A stretch of 64,000 bases of DNA from positions 1 through 64,000 of the forward strand of contig JAQBVJ010000013.1 in assembly GCA_027623235.1 (NCBI GenBank), read 5' to 3'. The notes beneath the pieces were generated by a model. It was given only the letters and a program-made list of their open reading frames with translations. It searched no databases and was not told where the DNA came from. A program made the position numbers and the translations under genes. Below are positions 17,784 to 27,119 of this stretch, in pieces; position 1 is the first letter of the stretch; each line of letters starts with the position of its first letter. The DNA is from Planctomycetota bacterium. GTDB taxonomy: Bacteria; Planctomycetota; Planctomycetia; Planctomycetales; Planctomycetaceae.

Positions 17784-20768
17784 ATGACTCAGCGCGGCCT
17801 GGTTTGTCTTGGTTTTGTGTTCGTCAGTCTCACTCTGAATGCCCCGGCACGGTCTGAGCTCACTCGATTCGAAATCGAGCGACGGGAACCGTTTGCCGGC
17901 GGACAATCGTTCGGTGAGGTCGGAGCTTACGAGCGAATCGTCGGACGCGCGTTCTTCGAGATCGATCCGAAGCGGCTGCAGAATCGGCAGATCGTCGATC
18001 TGCAGCACGCCGCCGTGAACGATCGCGGGCTCGTCGAGTTCAGTGCCGACCTCGACCTGCTGGCTCCGAAAGATTTGAGCAAGGCTCGCGGCGCCGCGCT
18101 GTACGACGTCAACAATCGCGGCCGAAAGCTCGCCGTGCGATTCTTCAACGACAGCCTCGGCGAGAATGAGCCGAAGGACCCCGGCAACGGATTTCTCATG
18201 CGGCACGGCTGGATCGTTGTCTGGAGCGGCTGGGACGGCGAGTTGCTTCCCGGCGACGGTCGAATGCAGCTGAATGCTCCGACGGCTGGGTCGAAGAAGA
18301 CGCCGATCACGGGAAAAGTGCGATACGAAATCGCCGTGTCGAACGACGGCGAGACGCGCATCTCTGTCAATCGGGATGCCCACGGTGCTTACCTGCCGAC
18401 TGCCAGCGGCCTCAAGTCCGCAACGCTGACCTGGCGACTGCGACCGAGCGATCCGCGCGTGCCGATCCCTCGCGATCAGTTTCACCTGTACATGCAGGAC
18501 ATCGATACGAAACGTAAAGGACAGTTGCCGCGTGTCGATCTTGAGATCCCCGCCGGATTCCAAAAGGGCTATCTCTACGAAGTGATTTACGAGGCGCAGG
18601 ATCCTCTCGTCCACGGCGTCACGTTTGCTTCCGTGCGGGACCTGATGTCTGCCCTCAAGCACGGCACGGGTGCCGGGAATCCCCTGCTTCGAAACGGCAA
18701 ACCCGTTGTGAAACGAAATCACGGATTCGGCGTTTCTCAGAGTGGCCGGTACCTGCGCGAGTTTCTGTATTCCGGATTCAACGCGGACGAAGACGGGCGA
18801 AAAGTTTTTGACGGTCTGATTCCTCACGTGGCTGGCGGAGGCCTCGGCTCGTTCAACCACCGGTTCGCTCAGCCGACAACTTACAACTCGCAGCAGGAAC
18901 TGCACGAATGGCCGAGCGATCGGTTTCCGTTTACGTATGAGGAACAGACCGATCCGCTCACCCGTCGGACTGACGGGATTTTCAAACGGGCGGTCGAGGA
19001 CAACGTCGTGCCGTTCGTCCTGCACACGCAGTCGTCAGCCGAGTACTGGTCGCGGAGCGGTTCTCTGGCTCACACAGACCCGGAAGGAAAACGCGACGCC
19101 GTCATCCCCGAGTCAGTTCGAATTTTCGCGTTCGGCGGCACACAGCACGGTCCGAGCGGGTGGCCACCGAGTCGCGGGATCGGCCAGACCCTCACCAATC
19201 CGGGAGACTACCGCCCGCTTCTTCGCGGACTGCTGACTGCGCTCGACGAGTGGAGTCACACCGGCAAGTCGGTTCCGCCGAGCGTCTACCCGACACTCAA
19301 ATCTGGAACGCTGGTTGACTGGCGACAGCCGGCCACCGGGTTTCCCGCGATCCCCGGAGTTCGTTACCCGCAACTCATCCAGCAGCCGCCAGCTTTCGAC
19401 CTTGGCCCGCGCTGGCATTCCGAGGGCATCATTGATCGTCAACCGCCGCAAATCGTCGGCCGCTATCGCACACTCACGGCAAAAACCGGCCCCAGCGGGA
19501 ACGAACTCGGCTGTCTGCTGCCGCCCGAAGTGGCTGTTCCTGTCGCGACCTTTGCCGGCTGGAATCTGCGAGGAACGGAATTCGGTGCTCAGAGCGAGCT
19601 CGTGAAACTCGCGGGGTCGTACATCCCGTTCCCGCTGACTCGATTCGAACGTGAGTGGACCGGCGATCCGCGACTGTCGATCGAAGAGCGTTTTCTTTCT
19701 CTCGATGACTACAGGAGCCAGTTGGAGCGAGCCTGCGCCGAACTGGTTGCGAACCGATATCTTCTCTCAGAGGACGTCGCCCCGATCGTCGATACTCACG
19801 TCAAAAGAGTGCAGTCTCTGTTCAAGCAGATTGAGCGTGACACCGTCGTTGAATCCGGTCCCGAGCAACTGCTTGATCAGGGAGCGGGCGAAGGGCCTGC
19901 CTGGCACCCGAAGCTCGGCCTGCTCTTCAGCGGGCATGGCGGAATCAATCGGCGAGACCACGACGGCAAGCTGCACCCGCATCGCCCCGACGCGGGCACG
20001 AACGGATTGTTGTTCGACCGACAGGGTCGACTGGTCGCGTGCGAACCGAAACTCCGCCGAGTTACCCGCACGGAGCTCGACGGGACTCTCACTGTTCTGA
20101 CTGAGCAGTACGACGGGCACCGCTACAACCAGCCGAACGATCTGACGATCGACTCGAAGGGCCGCATTTATTTTTCCGATCCGAAGTACGGTCCACGGGA
20201 CAACATGGACATGCAGGATTCGGACGGACGCGAAGTGGAGGGCGTTTACCGGATCGATCTGGATGGCAAGGTCACTCGCATCATCACTCACGAAGCCGAC
20301 CGGCCCAACGGACTGCTCGTCACGCCGGACGACCGGCATTTGTTCGTGGCGGACAACAATAATAATACGGTCGGGGGAGCTCACATTCTCTGGCGGTTCG
20401 ATCTCAAGCCGGACGGAACGATCGATCCGGCCAGTCGCAAGAAGATCTACGACTGGCAGACCGGTCGCGGCCCGGACGGAATGATTCAGGACGTCGACGG
20501 TCGACTTTATGTCGCGGGAGGTCGCAACAAACCTGCGCCGCCATTTGAAACGGCGGTCCGGCATGTCGGCGGCGTTTACGTTTTCAGCCCGGACGGCCGG
20601 TTGATCGACCTCATCCGGATTCCAAACGACGAAGTAACGAACTGCACCTTTGGCGAGAGCGATCTTCGCTCTTTGTTCATCACCGCCGGCGGTTCGCTCT
20701 GGCGGGTGAGGACCAAATCGTCAGGCCGAGTGATTTTTCCGGCGGCCGATCAGGAAAAGAAAGACTGA
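17784..20768 (+). CDS. Fusion of an alpha/beta hydrolase (Abhydrolase_10-like) and an SMP-30/gluconolactonase propeller
   Basis: A 994-residue exported protein with a signal peptide (LVCLGFVFVSLTLNAPARS). Residues about 25-670 match the 'alpha/beta hydrolase domain-containing' family: EIERREPFAGGQSFGEVGAY at the start, ALYDVNNRGRKL, and the nucleophile elbow GVSQSGRYLREFLYSGFN. Residues about 690-985 form an SMP-30/gluconolactonase-like six-bladed propeller: GEGPAWHPKLGLLFSG, NGLLFDRQGRLVACE, YNQPNDLTIDSKGRIYFSDP, RPNGLLVTPDDRHLFVADN. The first is a presumed esterase, the second a calcium-dependent lactonase-type fold. A single polypeptide carrying both suggests sequential ester/lactone hydrolysis, but this is inference. 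No frameshift or stop lies between the domains. Confidence 0.88.
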   Translation: MTQRGLVCLGFVFVSLTLNAPARSELTRFEIERREPFAGGQSFGEVGAYERIVGRAFFEIDPKRLQNRQIVDLQHAAVNDRGLVEFSADLDLLAPKDLSKARGAALYDVNNRGRKLAVRFFNDSLGENEPKDPGNGFLMRHGWIVVWSGWDGELLPGDGRMQLNAPTAGSKKTPITGKVRYEIAVSNDGETRISVNRDAHGAYLPTASGLKSATLTWRLRPSDPRVPIPRDQFHLYMQDIDTKRKGQLPRVDLEIPAGFQKGYLYEVIYEAQDPLVHGVTFASVRDLMSALKHGTGAGNPLLRNGKPVVKRNHGFGVSQSGRYLREFLYSGFNADEDGRKVFDGLIPHVAGGGLGSFNHRFAQPTTYNSQQELHEWPSDRFPFTYEEQTDPLTRRTDGIFKRAVEDNVVPFVLHTQSSAEYWSRSGSLAHTDPEGKRDAVIPESVRIFAFGGTQHGPSGWPPSRGIGQTLTNPGDYRPLLRGLLTALDEWSHTGKSVPPSVYPTLKSGTLVDWRQPATGFPAIPGVRYPQLIQQPPAFDLGPRWHSEGIIDRQPPQIVGRYRTLTAKTGPSGNELGCLLPPEVAVPVATFAGWNLRGTEFGAQSELVKLAGSYIPFPLTRFEREWTGDPRLSIEERFLSLDDYRSQLERACAELVANRYLLSEDVAPIVDTHVKRVQSLFKQIERDTVVESGPEQLLDQGAGEGPAWHPKLGLLFSGHGGINRRDHDGKLHPHRPDAGTNGLLFDRQGRLVACEPKLRRVTRTELDGTLTVLTEQYDGHRYNQPNDLTIDSKGRIYFSDPKYGPRDNMDMQDSDGREVEGVYRIDLDGKVTRIITHEADRPNGLLVTPDDRHLFVADNNNNTVGGAHILWRFDLKPDGTIDPASRKKIYDWQTGRGPDGMIQDVDGRLYVAGGRNKPAPPFETAVRHVGGVYVFSPDGRLIDLIRIPNDEVTNCTFGESDLRSLFITAGGSLWRVRTKSSGRVIFPAADQEKKD

Positions 20769-20802
20769 GCCAGCAGGACGAGGCTCGTTTTCTGAGTTCC
20801 AG

Positions 20803-23800
20803 TCAATTTGCGTGGAGCCAGCCATCGGCGTCTTCGATCTGCCCCTCGGCAATCAGCTCGTCGATCGCCCCGGACAGCCGCTCTTTGAGAACGGTGCTCG
20901 TCGAGCGGAATCCGAACAGCCGTCCGGCTTCGACGATCGCCTCATCACGCGTCACACCAAAGTGCTCGCGCAGAAGTGTCAGCAGAGCCATCTGCATTTC
21001 CGCTGGAGGCAGCATGTCCGGGTGACGGCTGCCGGCGTCGAGATTGGACCGATCGCGGACGCGAATATCCCGCCCGATTAACGTGACGAACGAACCCGAC
21101 ACCTCGACCAATCTCTGTCTAGTCAGCCAGGTCACGGCATCCTCGGCCGCACTTTTTGCGCGGTCGCCAGTCCGTTTCTGGCCGGACACGGCAGCCACGC
21201 GGCGGCATAGCTCGTCGAAGTGGATCGGCGATTCGACTTCAAGAATTCGCACAACAGCCTTCGCAAGATCTTCCGGCAGAATGTCAAGCTGCGAGTCAGG
21301 AATTCGAAAACCCGCGAGTTCATAGGGAATGCTGGACGGCTCTTCCGGATCCGGAACCGAGGCGGCATCCGTCCGTTCCAGCGCCACCGGAGCTGACGAG
21401 ACTTCCGGCTTTCCCTGCCGACCCTCTTGCTTCGCGGCCACGGCAGCTCGGATCAACCTGTCGAGCTGTTCGCCGGGCTGGTTGAGCCAGTCGATCGTCC
21501 AGACCCGATGAATGTCCCAACCCTGTCGACGCAGCACGTTCGTGCGAATGCGGTCCCGATCGCGCGCCGAGCGTGCCGAGTTGTAATCCTCGCCGTCGCA
21601 TTCGATGCCGAGCAGGTAGCAGCCTTCTTTATCGGGATCTTTGATGGCGAGGTCGACAAACAAGCCGGCAATCCCGATCCGGCGATCGACCTGGTAGCCG
21701 CGACTCGTCAGAGCGTCAGCAATCTGAACTTCGAGCGGCGGCAGCTTCGCCTCGTCATCATCGAAATCCCGTGCGGGGTCACCGTGCTCAGCCGTGTGCA
21801 GAAACGTTTTGAGGGCCGCTGTGCCGCGAGCCTGCGTTCGGGTGAGGTCGATCTCGTCGGCACGCATTGATGAAAAGACCTCGCAGCGACGCCGTGCCCG
21901 GGTGATGAGCACGTTGAGTCGACGCTCGCCACCCTCGTTGGACAGCGGGCCAAAGTTCATTCGCAGCTTGCCCTCGTCGTTCTTCGCGTAGCCGATCGAG
22001 ATGAGGATTACGTCACGCTCGTCGCCCTGGATGTTTTCCAGATTTTTGACAAAGAACAGTTCGTAGCGGTCCGCTTCGAAAAACGATTCCAGTTCCGGAT
22101 GCTCGCGGCGCTGCAGTTCCAGTTCGTCGAGAATCGCGTTTCGCTGAGCTACTGAAAACGTGCCGACGCCGAGCGTCAGGTGCGGAGTTTCCTGCGCGTG
22201 CCGCATGACCGCCGCGACGACGGCCTCGGCCTCGACCTGATTCGTCGCCGTGCCGCCGCTGTCGAATTCGCCGTCCGCAATGAAGCGGAAGCGAAGGCCG
22301 AGTTCATCGCTCTCGTGCTCCGGGCTGGGAATGACGTACAGCTGGTTCTGGTAGAACTCACGATTCGAAACGGAAATCAGCGAGTGGTGCCGGCTGCGGT
22401 AGTGCCAGCGGAGCATCCTCTGCGACACATTTTGAGCCGAACACAAGCTGAGGATGCTCTCCATGTGACCGGCCTGGAACTCGTCTGCAGAACCCACTTC
22501 GGAGTCGTCATCCGCCATTTTCTGAAAGAACCTGGTTGGCGGCAGCTGCTTGTCGTCTCCCACGACAACGATCTGTTTCGCTCGGGCGACGGCTCCCAGC
22601 GAATCGACTGGCGGAACCTGACTCGCCTCGTCAATCACCAGAATGTCAAACTCGATCTGGCCCGGCGAAAGGAACTGCGCGATCGATGTGGGGCTCATCA
22701 TGAAGACCGGTTTGATCGCCTGAACGGCCCGGCCCGCTTCCGCAAAGAGGCGACGCAGTGGCAGGTGCTGACGCTTTTTCTGTATCTCGCGCCGCACGAT
22801 GCCGACCTGACCAATATTGCCCGCGCGATTCGGCATTCGCTCAAAGTGACTCCGCGCGACGCGTTTTCGCGAAAGCAGCATCCCGTCCATATCGAGCTCT
22901 GCGAACTTCGCGAGCTGCTGCTCGTGCGAGGCGCCGGTGAATTCTGTTAGGTGCGAGTGAGTCTCCATCGCGGCACGAGTCAGCTCTTCCGCCCGCGCAA
23001 ATCGAAACTGTTCGAGGAGACTTCTCGGACCGAGTTCGCCGGACTCGATTCGTGCTGCAAGCTCACCAAGACCGGCCTCCGGCAGTCGACGGCAGCGCTG
23101 CCAGTAGCTGATCCAGGCCGCAATCGTCTCTGGCTGCCTCTGCCAGTTCGCAAGCCGATCCCGCAGGTCCGTCAGCGGTACAGACTCCGCGCCGGTTGCT
23201 CCGAAGGCGGTTTTCAGATTCCACTGCAGCGACTCACCAAGTTTCGTGAGGCATTCAAGAAATGAGGCCGTCGCCTGGTCGGCCGTGTCAGCCGCTCGCG
23301 AGGCAGTGTCCCGGTCAGACAGTCCGGCAAGCATTCCGCGAAGCGACGGCTTTCCGGCGAGTTGGGAAGCGGCTCCGACATCGGAGTTCCATTTCAAAAA
23401 CGCGTCCAGCGTTGCCCAGTCCGAATCGGCTCCACGCCAGAATTTGCCGAACGCACTCACCCCCAGCCGGCGGTGGTGAGCATCATCCTCGATCGTCGTC
23501 GTGGCCTGCCGGGCTTCCAGCAGACTATCCAGCAGGCGAAGCCGCTGGTCATACGACCCCGGCGGCGGCCCCGTAAGAATTCCCTTGAGTATTGCCATTC
23601 CGGCCCGGTAACTGCCGTTGAAAATGCGAAACCACGATCGGCCGTGCGCTGCGATGGCGACTCGCGCAGCGGAGACGTCTGTCGTCCACGCAACAGTCGC
23701 CACCTTGTTTTCCAGCTGCGACCGCGTAGCGGCAAGAGTGACTCCAGTGGAGACAAGCTTCGTCACATCGGCGAGCGAATCGTCCCAGACAGAGTCGCTG

Positions 23801-25797
23801 AGCGAGGTCAAATCGACCTGAGGAGCGGCCACAAGACGTCTGGCGATTCGCGAGAGGTTCGTGACCTCGTCGCAGTTGCCAGGATTCATTTCTGTGTTGA
23901 GGGCTGCCGCAAGATCGGTCGCGGCCACCTCGACCTTATCAAGCGCGGCGAGCACGTCAGGAATCTGCAACAGGATTCGGTCACGGTCGGTCGGCAACAA
24001 ACTCTCGCACTGAACTCCGCGCCACACGTGCTCGCCCGGCTTTCCAACGTCCGCGAGGTGCGATGCCAGCTCGTCCAGCAACTCGATACGCTGCTTTGCC
24101 TCCGCGGGTGTCCAGCCTCGCGCCGCGCCGAGGCGGAAACTGGGAGCGGCGATGCCGCGCTGCCTCATCAGGATCAGCTCGCCGATCGCCTGACAGGGAG
24201 CGACTCCGGATGGCTGCAGTGGATCGGCGAGCGATGCCGCGTGCTGGTTGAGGCGGTCACGGAGAAGGCGGAACTCATTCGCATGCTCTCCCGCGCCGTC
24301 GATGCGGGTGCAGCCGAGCGACAGCGTGTTGCCCAGATCGGCAAGGACACTTCGCTTGCTGGCTTTGTGGCTGTGAAGTTCCAGGCACATTTCTCCCAGG
24401 CCCAGCGCGTCGAGTCGCTGTTTAACGACCTCAAGAGCTGCCATTTTCTCTGCGACGAACAGCACTCGTTTTTTTTCGTGAACGGCGGCCGCGATCAGGT
24501 TGGTAATGGTCTGCGACTTCCCCGTTCCTGGCGGCCCCTGGATCACCAGATTGCGACCGCGTCGAACTTCCTCGATCGCGATGGCCTGAGAACTGTCCGC
24601 GTCGGTGACGTGAATCGTGTTTCGCGGATCCAGCAGCGCGTCGATGTGAGCATTCTCACCACACAAAGGAGGCTGCGTAGCGAAGCCTGTTGTGAGCAGC
24701 GACTCGACGAGCGGATGCTGATCGATCGGTCGCGTGGCCGGCCAGTTTTCCGACTGCAGGTCGCGGTACATCAGAAACTTGGAGAACGAGAAAAACCACA
24801 GCACGATGTCGTTGTCGAGAACCTCCCAGCGTTCTTCGCCGGCGATGGCCGTGCGGACGGCTTCGAAGTAGGCCGTCGGGTCGAGATCCTCGTCTTCCGA
24901 GATCAACGGCAGCTCGACTTTGAAATCGACCTTCAGTTTCTCGCCCAGCGAGAGATTCGTGATGATCTCCTCGTCGGCGTATCGGATGCGGAATTTCGTG
25001 CCGGCACTGCGACGCGCGAGGACGACCGGAACGAGGATCAACGGCGCGTAGCGAGGTCGGTCCGGCTTGTCCGGTTCGTACCATTTCAGAAAGCCCAGCG
25101 CCAGAAACAGGATATTGACGCCCTGCTCTTCTTCGTAGGTGCGGGCGTCGTAGAACAGCCGTAGCAGTCGCTTCTGAAGTTTTTCGGAGGTGAGCGATGT
25201 CTGCAGATTGTCGTCGTTGTGTCGCGCCGCGGAGCCGTCCTCATCGACAGCTGGCTCGCCGTCTTCCGGCTGTCCCAGCGCGAGCGGCCGATGAGAATCG
25301 CCTGGCGAGTCAGCCTCGACAAGTTCCTCCAGTGAGGGACCGCCGTTGCTCTCCTCAGGCCCGGATTCGGAAACTGCCTTTGGACTCAGCGACGCGGAAT
25401 GTGCGAGGGATTCCGGTTCGCCTGACGCCGGGTCGCCTTCGCTTGAAGTGCCGGCTTCTCCACTGACGGACTCGGTCTCCAAAGACGAACCATCGTTGGC
25501 GAACTCCAGATCAGCCGTCGGCTGCAGCGCGGGCCCTTCGTCGTCGAAGTCGAGGTCGCCCGTAGTGTCCGGAAGATCGGGTTCCTGGTCCGGGTCGATG
25601 CCGGGGAGAAAGCCCATCGCTTTCGCGTCGATGACAAGATGCCGGAAAATCTGCTGCGACTTCTCGTCGATGATCTCCAGCCGTGTTGAGCGGCTCGACG
25701 TTCGCTGCGTGTTGAGTAACCGGTTCCGGCCGGTCAGGTCGAGCAGCTCGCGCCGCGCGGCTTCGAGCTTCTGCTGGATGACTTCCTGGGCTGGCAT
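20803..25797 (-). CDS. DUF4011 superfamily 1 helicase with C-terminal endonuclease-like and DUF3320 domains
   Basis: A 1664-residue enzyme. Residues 1-60 are the DUF4011 start (RRELLDLTGRNRLLNTQR). An acidic, repeat-poor linker of about 130 residues follows (about 75-200). The superfamily 1 (Dna2/Upf1-like) helicase core has Walker A GPPGTGKSQTITNL (about 420), VLFVAEKMAALEVV, DEAD-type LVIDEASQVPPVDS (about 1055), VVVGDDKQLPPTRFF, MLRWHYRSRH and ITRARRR. A Vsr/DUF559-like nuclease domain is near 1370-1460 (FVDLAIKDPDKEGCYLLGIE, CDGEDYNSARSARDRDRIR, GWDIHRVWTIDW). DUF3320 and a winged-helix-like end complete it. Such proteins are large nucleic-acid remodelling nucleases, often found near defence genes; the role here is not established. 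It is cotranscribed with the small gene 21 bp upstream. Confidence 0.9.
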   Translation of the reverse strand: MPAQEVIQQKLEAARRELLDLTGRNRLLNTQRTSSRSTRLEIIDEKSQQIFRHLVIDAKAMGFLPGIDPDQEPDLPDTTGDLDFDDEGPALQPTADLEFANDGSSLETESVSGEAGTSSEGDPASGEPESLAHSASLSPKAVSESGPEESNGGPSLEELVEADSPGDSHRPLALGQPEDGEPAVDEDGSAARHNDDNLQTSLTSEKLQKRLLRLFYDARTYEEEQGVNILFLALGFLKWYEPDKPDRPRYAPLILVPVVLARRSAGTKFRIRYADEEIITNLSLGEKLKVDFKVELPLISEDEDLDPTAYFEAVRTAIAGEERWEVLDNDIVLWFFSFSKFLMYRDLQSENWPATRPIDQHPLVESLLTTGFATQPPLCGENAHIDALLDPRNTIHVTDADSSQAIAIEEVRRGRNLVIQGPPGTGKSQTITNLIAAAVHEKKRVLFVAEKMAALEVVKQRLDALGLGEMCLELHSHKASKRSVLADLGNTLSLGCTRIDGAGEHANEFRLLRDRLNQHAASLADPLQPSGVAPCQAIGELILMRQRGIAAPSFRLGAARGWTPAEAKQRIELLDELASHLADVGKPGEHVWRGVQCESLLPTDRDRILLQIPDVLAALDKVEVAATDLAAALNTEMNPGNCDEVTNLSRIARRLVAAPQVDLTSLSDSVWDDSLADVTKLVSTGVTLAATRSQLENKVATVAWTTDVSAARVAIAAHGRSWFRIFNGSYRAGMAILKGILTGPPPGSYDQRLRLLDSLLEARQATTTIEDDAHHRRLGVSAFGKFWRGADSDWATLDAFLKWNSDVGAASQLAGKPSLRGMLAGLSDRDTASRAADTADQATASFLECLTKLGESLQWNLKTAFGATGAESVPLTDLRDRLANWQRQPETIAAWISYWQRCRRLPEAGLGELAARIESGELGPRSLLEQFRFARAEELTRAAMETHSHLTEFTGASHEQQLAKFAELDMDGMLLSRKRVARSHFERMPNRAGNIGQVGIVRREIQKKRQHLPLRRLFAEAGRAVQAIKPVFMMSPTSIAQFLSPGQIEFDILVIDEASQVPPVDSLGAVARAKQIVVVGDDKQLPPTRFFQKMADDDSEVGSADEFQAGHMESILSLCSAQNVSQRMLRWHYRSRHHSLISVSNREFYQNQLYVIPSPEHESDELGLRFRFIADGEFDSGGTATNQVEAEAVVAAVMRHAQETPHLTLGVGTFSVAQRNAILDELELQRREHPELESFFEADRYELFFVKNLENIQGDERDVILISIGYAKNDEGKLRMNFGPLSNEGGERRLNVLITRARRRCEVFSSMRADEIDLTRTQARGTAALKTFLHTAEHGDPARDFDDDEAKLPPLEVQIADALTSRGYQVDRRIGIAGLFVDLAIKDPDKEGCYLLGIECDGEDYNSARSARDRDRIRTNVLRRQGWDIHRVWTIDWLNQPGEQLDRLIRAAVAAKQEGRQGKPEVSSAPVALERTDAASVPDPEEPSSIPYELAGFRIPDSQLDILPEDLAKAVVRILEVESPIHFDELCRRVAAVSGQKRTGDRAKSAAEDAVTWLTRQRLVEVSGSFVTLIGRDIRVRDRSNLDAGSRHPDMLPPAEMQMALLTLLREHFGVTRDEAIVEAGRLFGFRSTSTVLKERLSGAIDELIAEGQIEDADGWLHAN

Positions 25798-25818
25798 CGA
25801 GTCTCGTTCCGAAATGAC

Positions 25819-26286
25819 TTATCCCGCGGCGGCCGCCGAACTGGCTGCCCGGCGCCAGAGTATCAGGACAAACCAGATCAGAAAAACCCGTACGTCGAGC
25901 GGAAGTCCATCAGGAAAATCCGCATTCGCACGTCGACTCCAGAATCCGACGGGAGCCATTTTCCCGATGAGCTCGCCGTTTTCGTAGAGCCCCATCGTGC
26001 GGCCGAAGATGCTGATCGCAGACAGCTCGAACCGGCGCTCACCCGCCTCGATATCAAATGATCGGACGAATGTCCGTTTGGTCGCCTTCGCAACGAGCTC
26101 ACCCTCATGACTCAATTCAAAGTTGCCGCCGACCAACGCGTACCGGCCGAGCTTGTATTCCGCATCGCCGATTCGGACGTCTGCCCGCTCCCGAAGCCAG
26201 GCCATGTCGATCGCCGCGACGGCCTGCGAAAGATCTTCGATCTGGTAACTCCACGAACACCAGCTGATCGGGATGGCGGAAAGCAT
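25819..26286 (-). CDS. Small conserved-looking protein with C-terminal membrane anchor
   Basis: A 155-residue protein I do not recognise. Residues about 30-125 look like a beta-sandwich of short strands (RIGDAEYKLGRYALVGGNFE, SFDIEAGERRFELSAIS), broadly reminiscent of LURP1/scramblase-like folds. Residues about 130-146 are a single hydrophobic helix (VRVFLIWFVLILW), ending in an alanine-rich tail. It lies 21 bp upstream of the DUF4011 helicase-nuclease gene on the same strand, so the two are probably cotranscribed. That position makes it a candidate partner or membrane sensor for the enzyme, which is inference only. Confidence 0.6.
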   Translation of the reverse strand: MLSAIPISWCSWSYQIEDLSQAVAAIDMAWLRERADVRIGDAEYKLGRYALVGGNFELSHEGELVAKATKRTFVRSFDIEAGERRFELSAISIFGRTMGLYENGELIGKMAPVGFWSRRANADFPDGLPLDVRVFLIWFVLILWRRAASSAAAAG

Positions 26287-26427
26287 TTTCGCACCTCACT
26301 CTGCCTGACAGGTGTCGAGTTTGAATCGACCTGACAAACGCAGAGAAGTGGACCTTGACCATCGAAATCAGGGGACTGCGAAATCAGGGGGCGCACCTAC
26401 GATTTGCGAAGGCCTTCCCGTCGATCT

Positions 26428-26985
26428 TCACGCGCCTTCGCGGGTCGATGTAATTTCCTGATCCGGATTCCCTGTCAGATTCATCACTTCATCTGGATAC
26501 AGAGCTGCGATGTAGCTGACGATGTCGCGCATTGAGACGACCGCAACCGGAGCTCCGGTTTCGTCAATGAGCGGAATGTGCCGGTAGCCGCCCATCGACA
26601 TCTGATGCAGCGCGTAAACCAGCGGGTTTTCCGGACGAAGACATTCGGGCTTCTTCGTCATCAGTTCTGCAACCGGGGTCGCATCGATGTCGATGTCCTT
26701 CCCAACAACTTTGCGAAGCACATCTCGTTCACTGAAGACGCCGGCCAGTTTGCCCGTTTCATCAACGACCAGAATGATGCCAACTCGCTTGGACGTCATC
26801 GCATTCACGGCGTCCCGGACGGTTGACTGAATCGTCAGTGTGACGACCGGCTGCAGTTCAGGTAATTCACTGAGCGGCGCCTGAAGCGTGGCAGAATCCA
26901 GAAGCCCGGCCCGTTCCTGTTCGTCACCGACCTGTTGTTCATCATCAAGAAACGCATCGCTCATGGTCAATCCTCGCTTAGCCAA
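26428..26985 (-). CDS. Tandem CBS-domain protein
   Basis: A 185-residue protein made of two CBS domains, which bind adenosine nucleotides and act as energy sensors. Domain one covers about residues 50-105 (LTIQSTVRDAVNAMTSKRVG, ILVVDETGKLAGVFSERDVL). Domain two covers about 115-170 (TPVAELMTKKPECLRPENPL, HIPLIDETGAPVAVVSMRDI). There is no fused enzyme or membrane domain, so it probably regulates another protein in trans. It is transcribed alone, divergently from the serine hydrolase gene (134-bp spacer). The 141-bp gap on its downstream side contains no recognised gene or RNA. Confidence 0.93.
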   Translation of the reverse strand: MAKRGLTMSDAFLDDEQQVGDEQERAGLLDSATLQAPLSELPELQPVVTLTIQSTVRDAVNAMTSKRVGIILVVDETGKLAGVFSERDVLRKVVGKDIDIDATPVAELMTKKPECLRPENPLVYALHQMSMGGYRHIPLIDETGAPVAVVSMRDIVSYIAALYPDEVMNLTGNPDQEITSTREGA

Positions 26986-27119
26986 AAGTGTTAGCCCTGC
27001 TGACCGGAAATCCTGGGCAGGGACGATCCGTCGGAGCCGCGCAGCATACCGCTCTCAGACGCTGTCTGCCAGAATCCGGTCCGTTTGACCTCCCCGCCGT
27101 CGGACCAGACACTCGCGAA

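Noticed and set aside
23362-25164. 600-codon open frame on the plus strand inside the DUF4011 gene
   Set aside because: Antisense to the helicase-nuclease, with arginine/glutamine-rich composition and no domain.
26287-26427. tRNA-like sequence with a GTCGA-GTTTGAA-TCGAC stem-loop
   Set aside because: Only one arm resembles a T arm; no acceptor stem or anticodon arm could be folded by eye.
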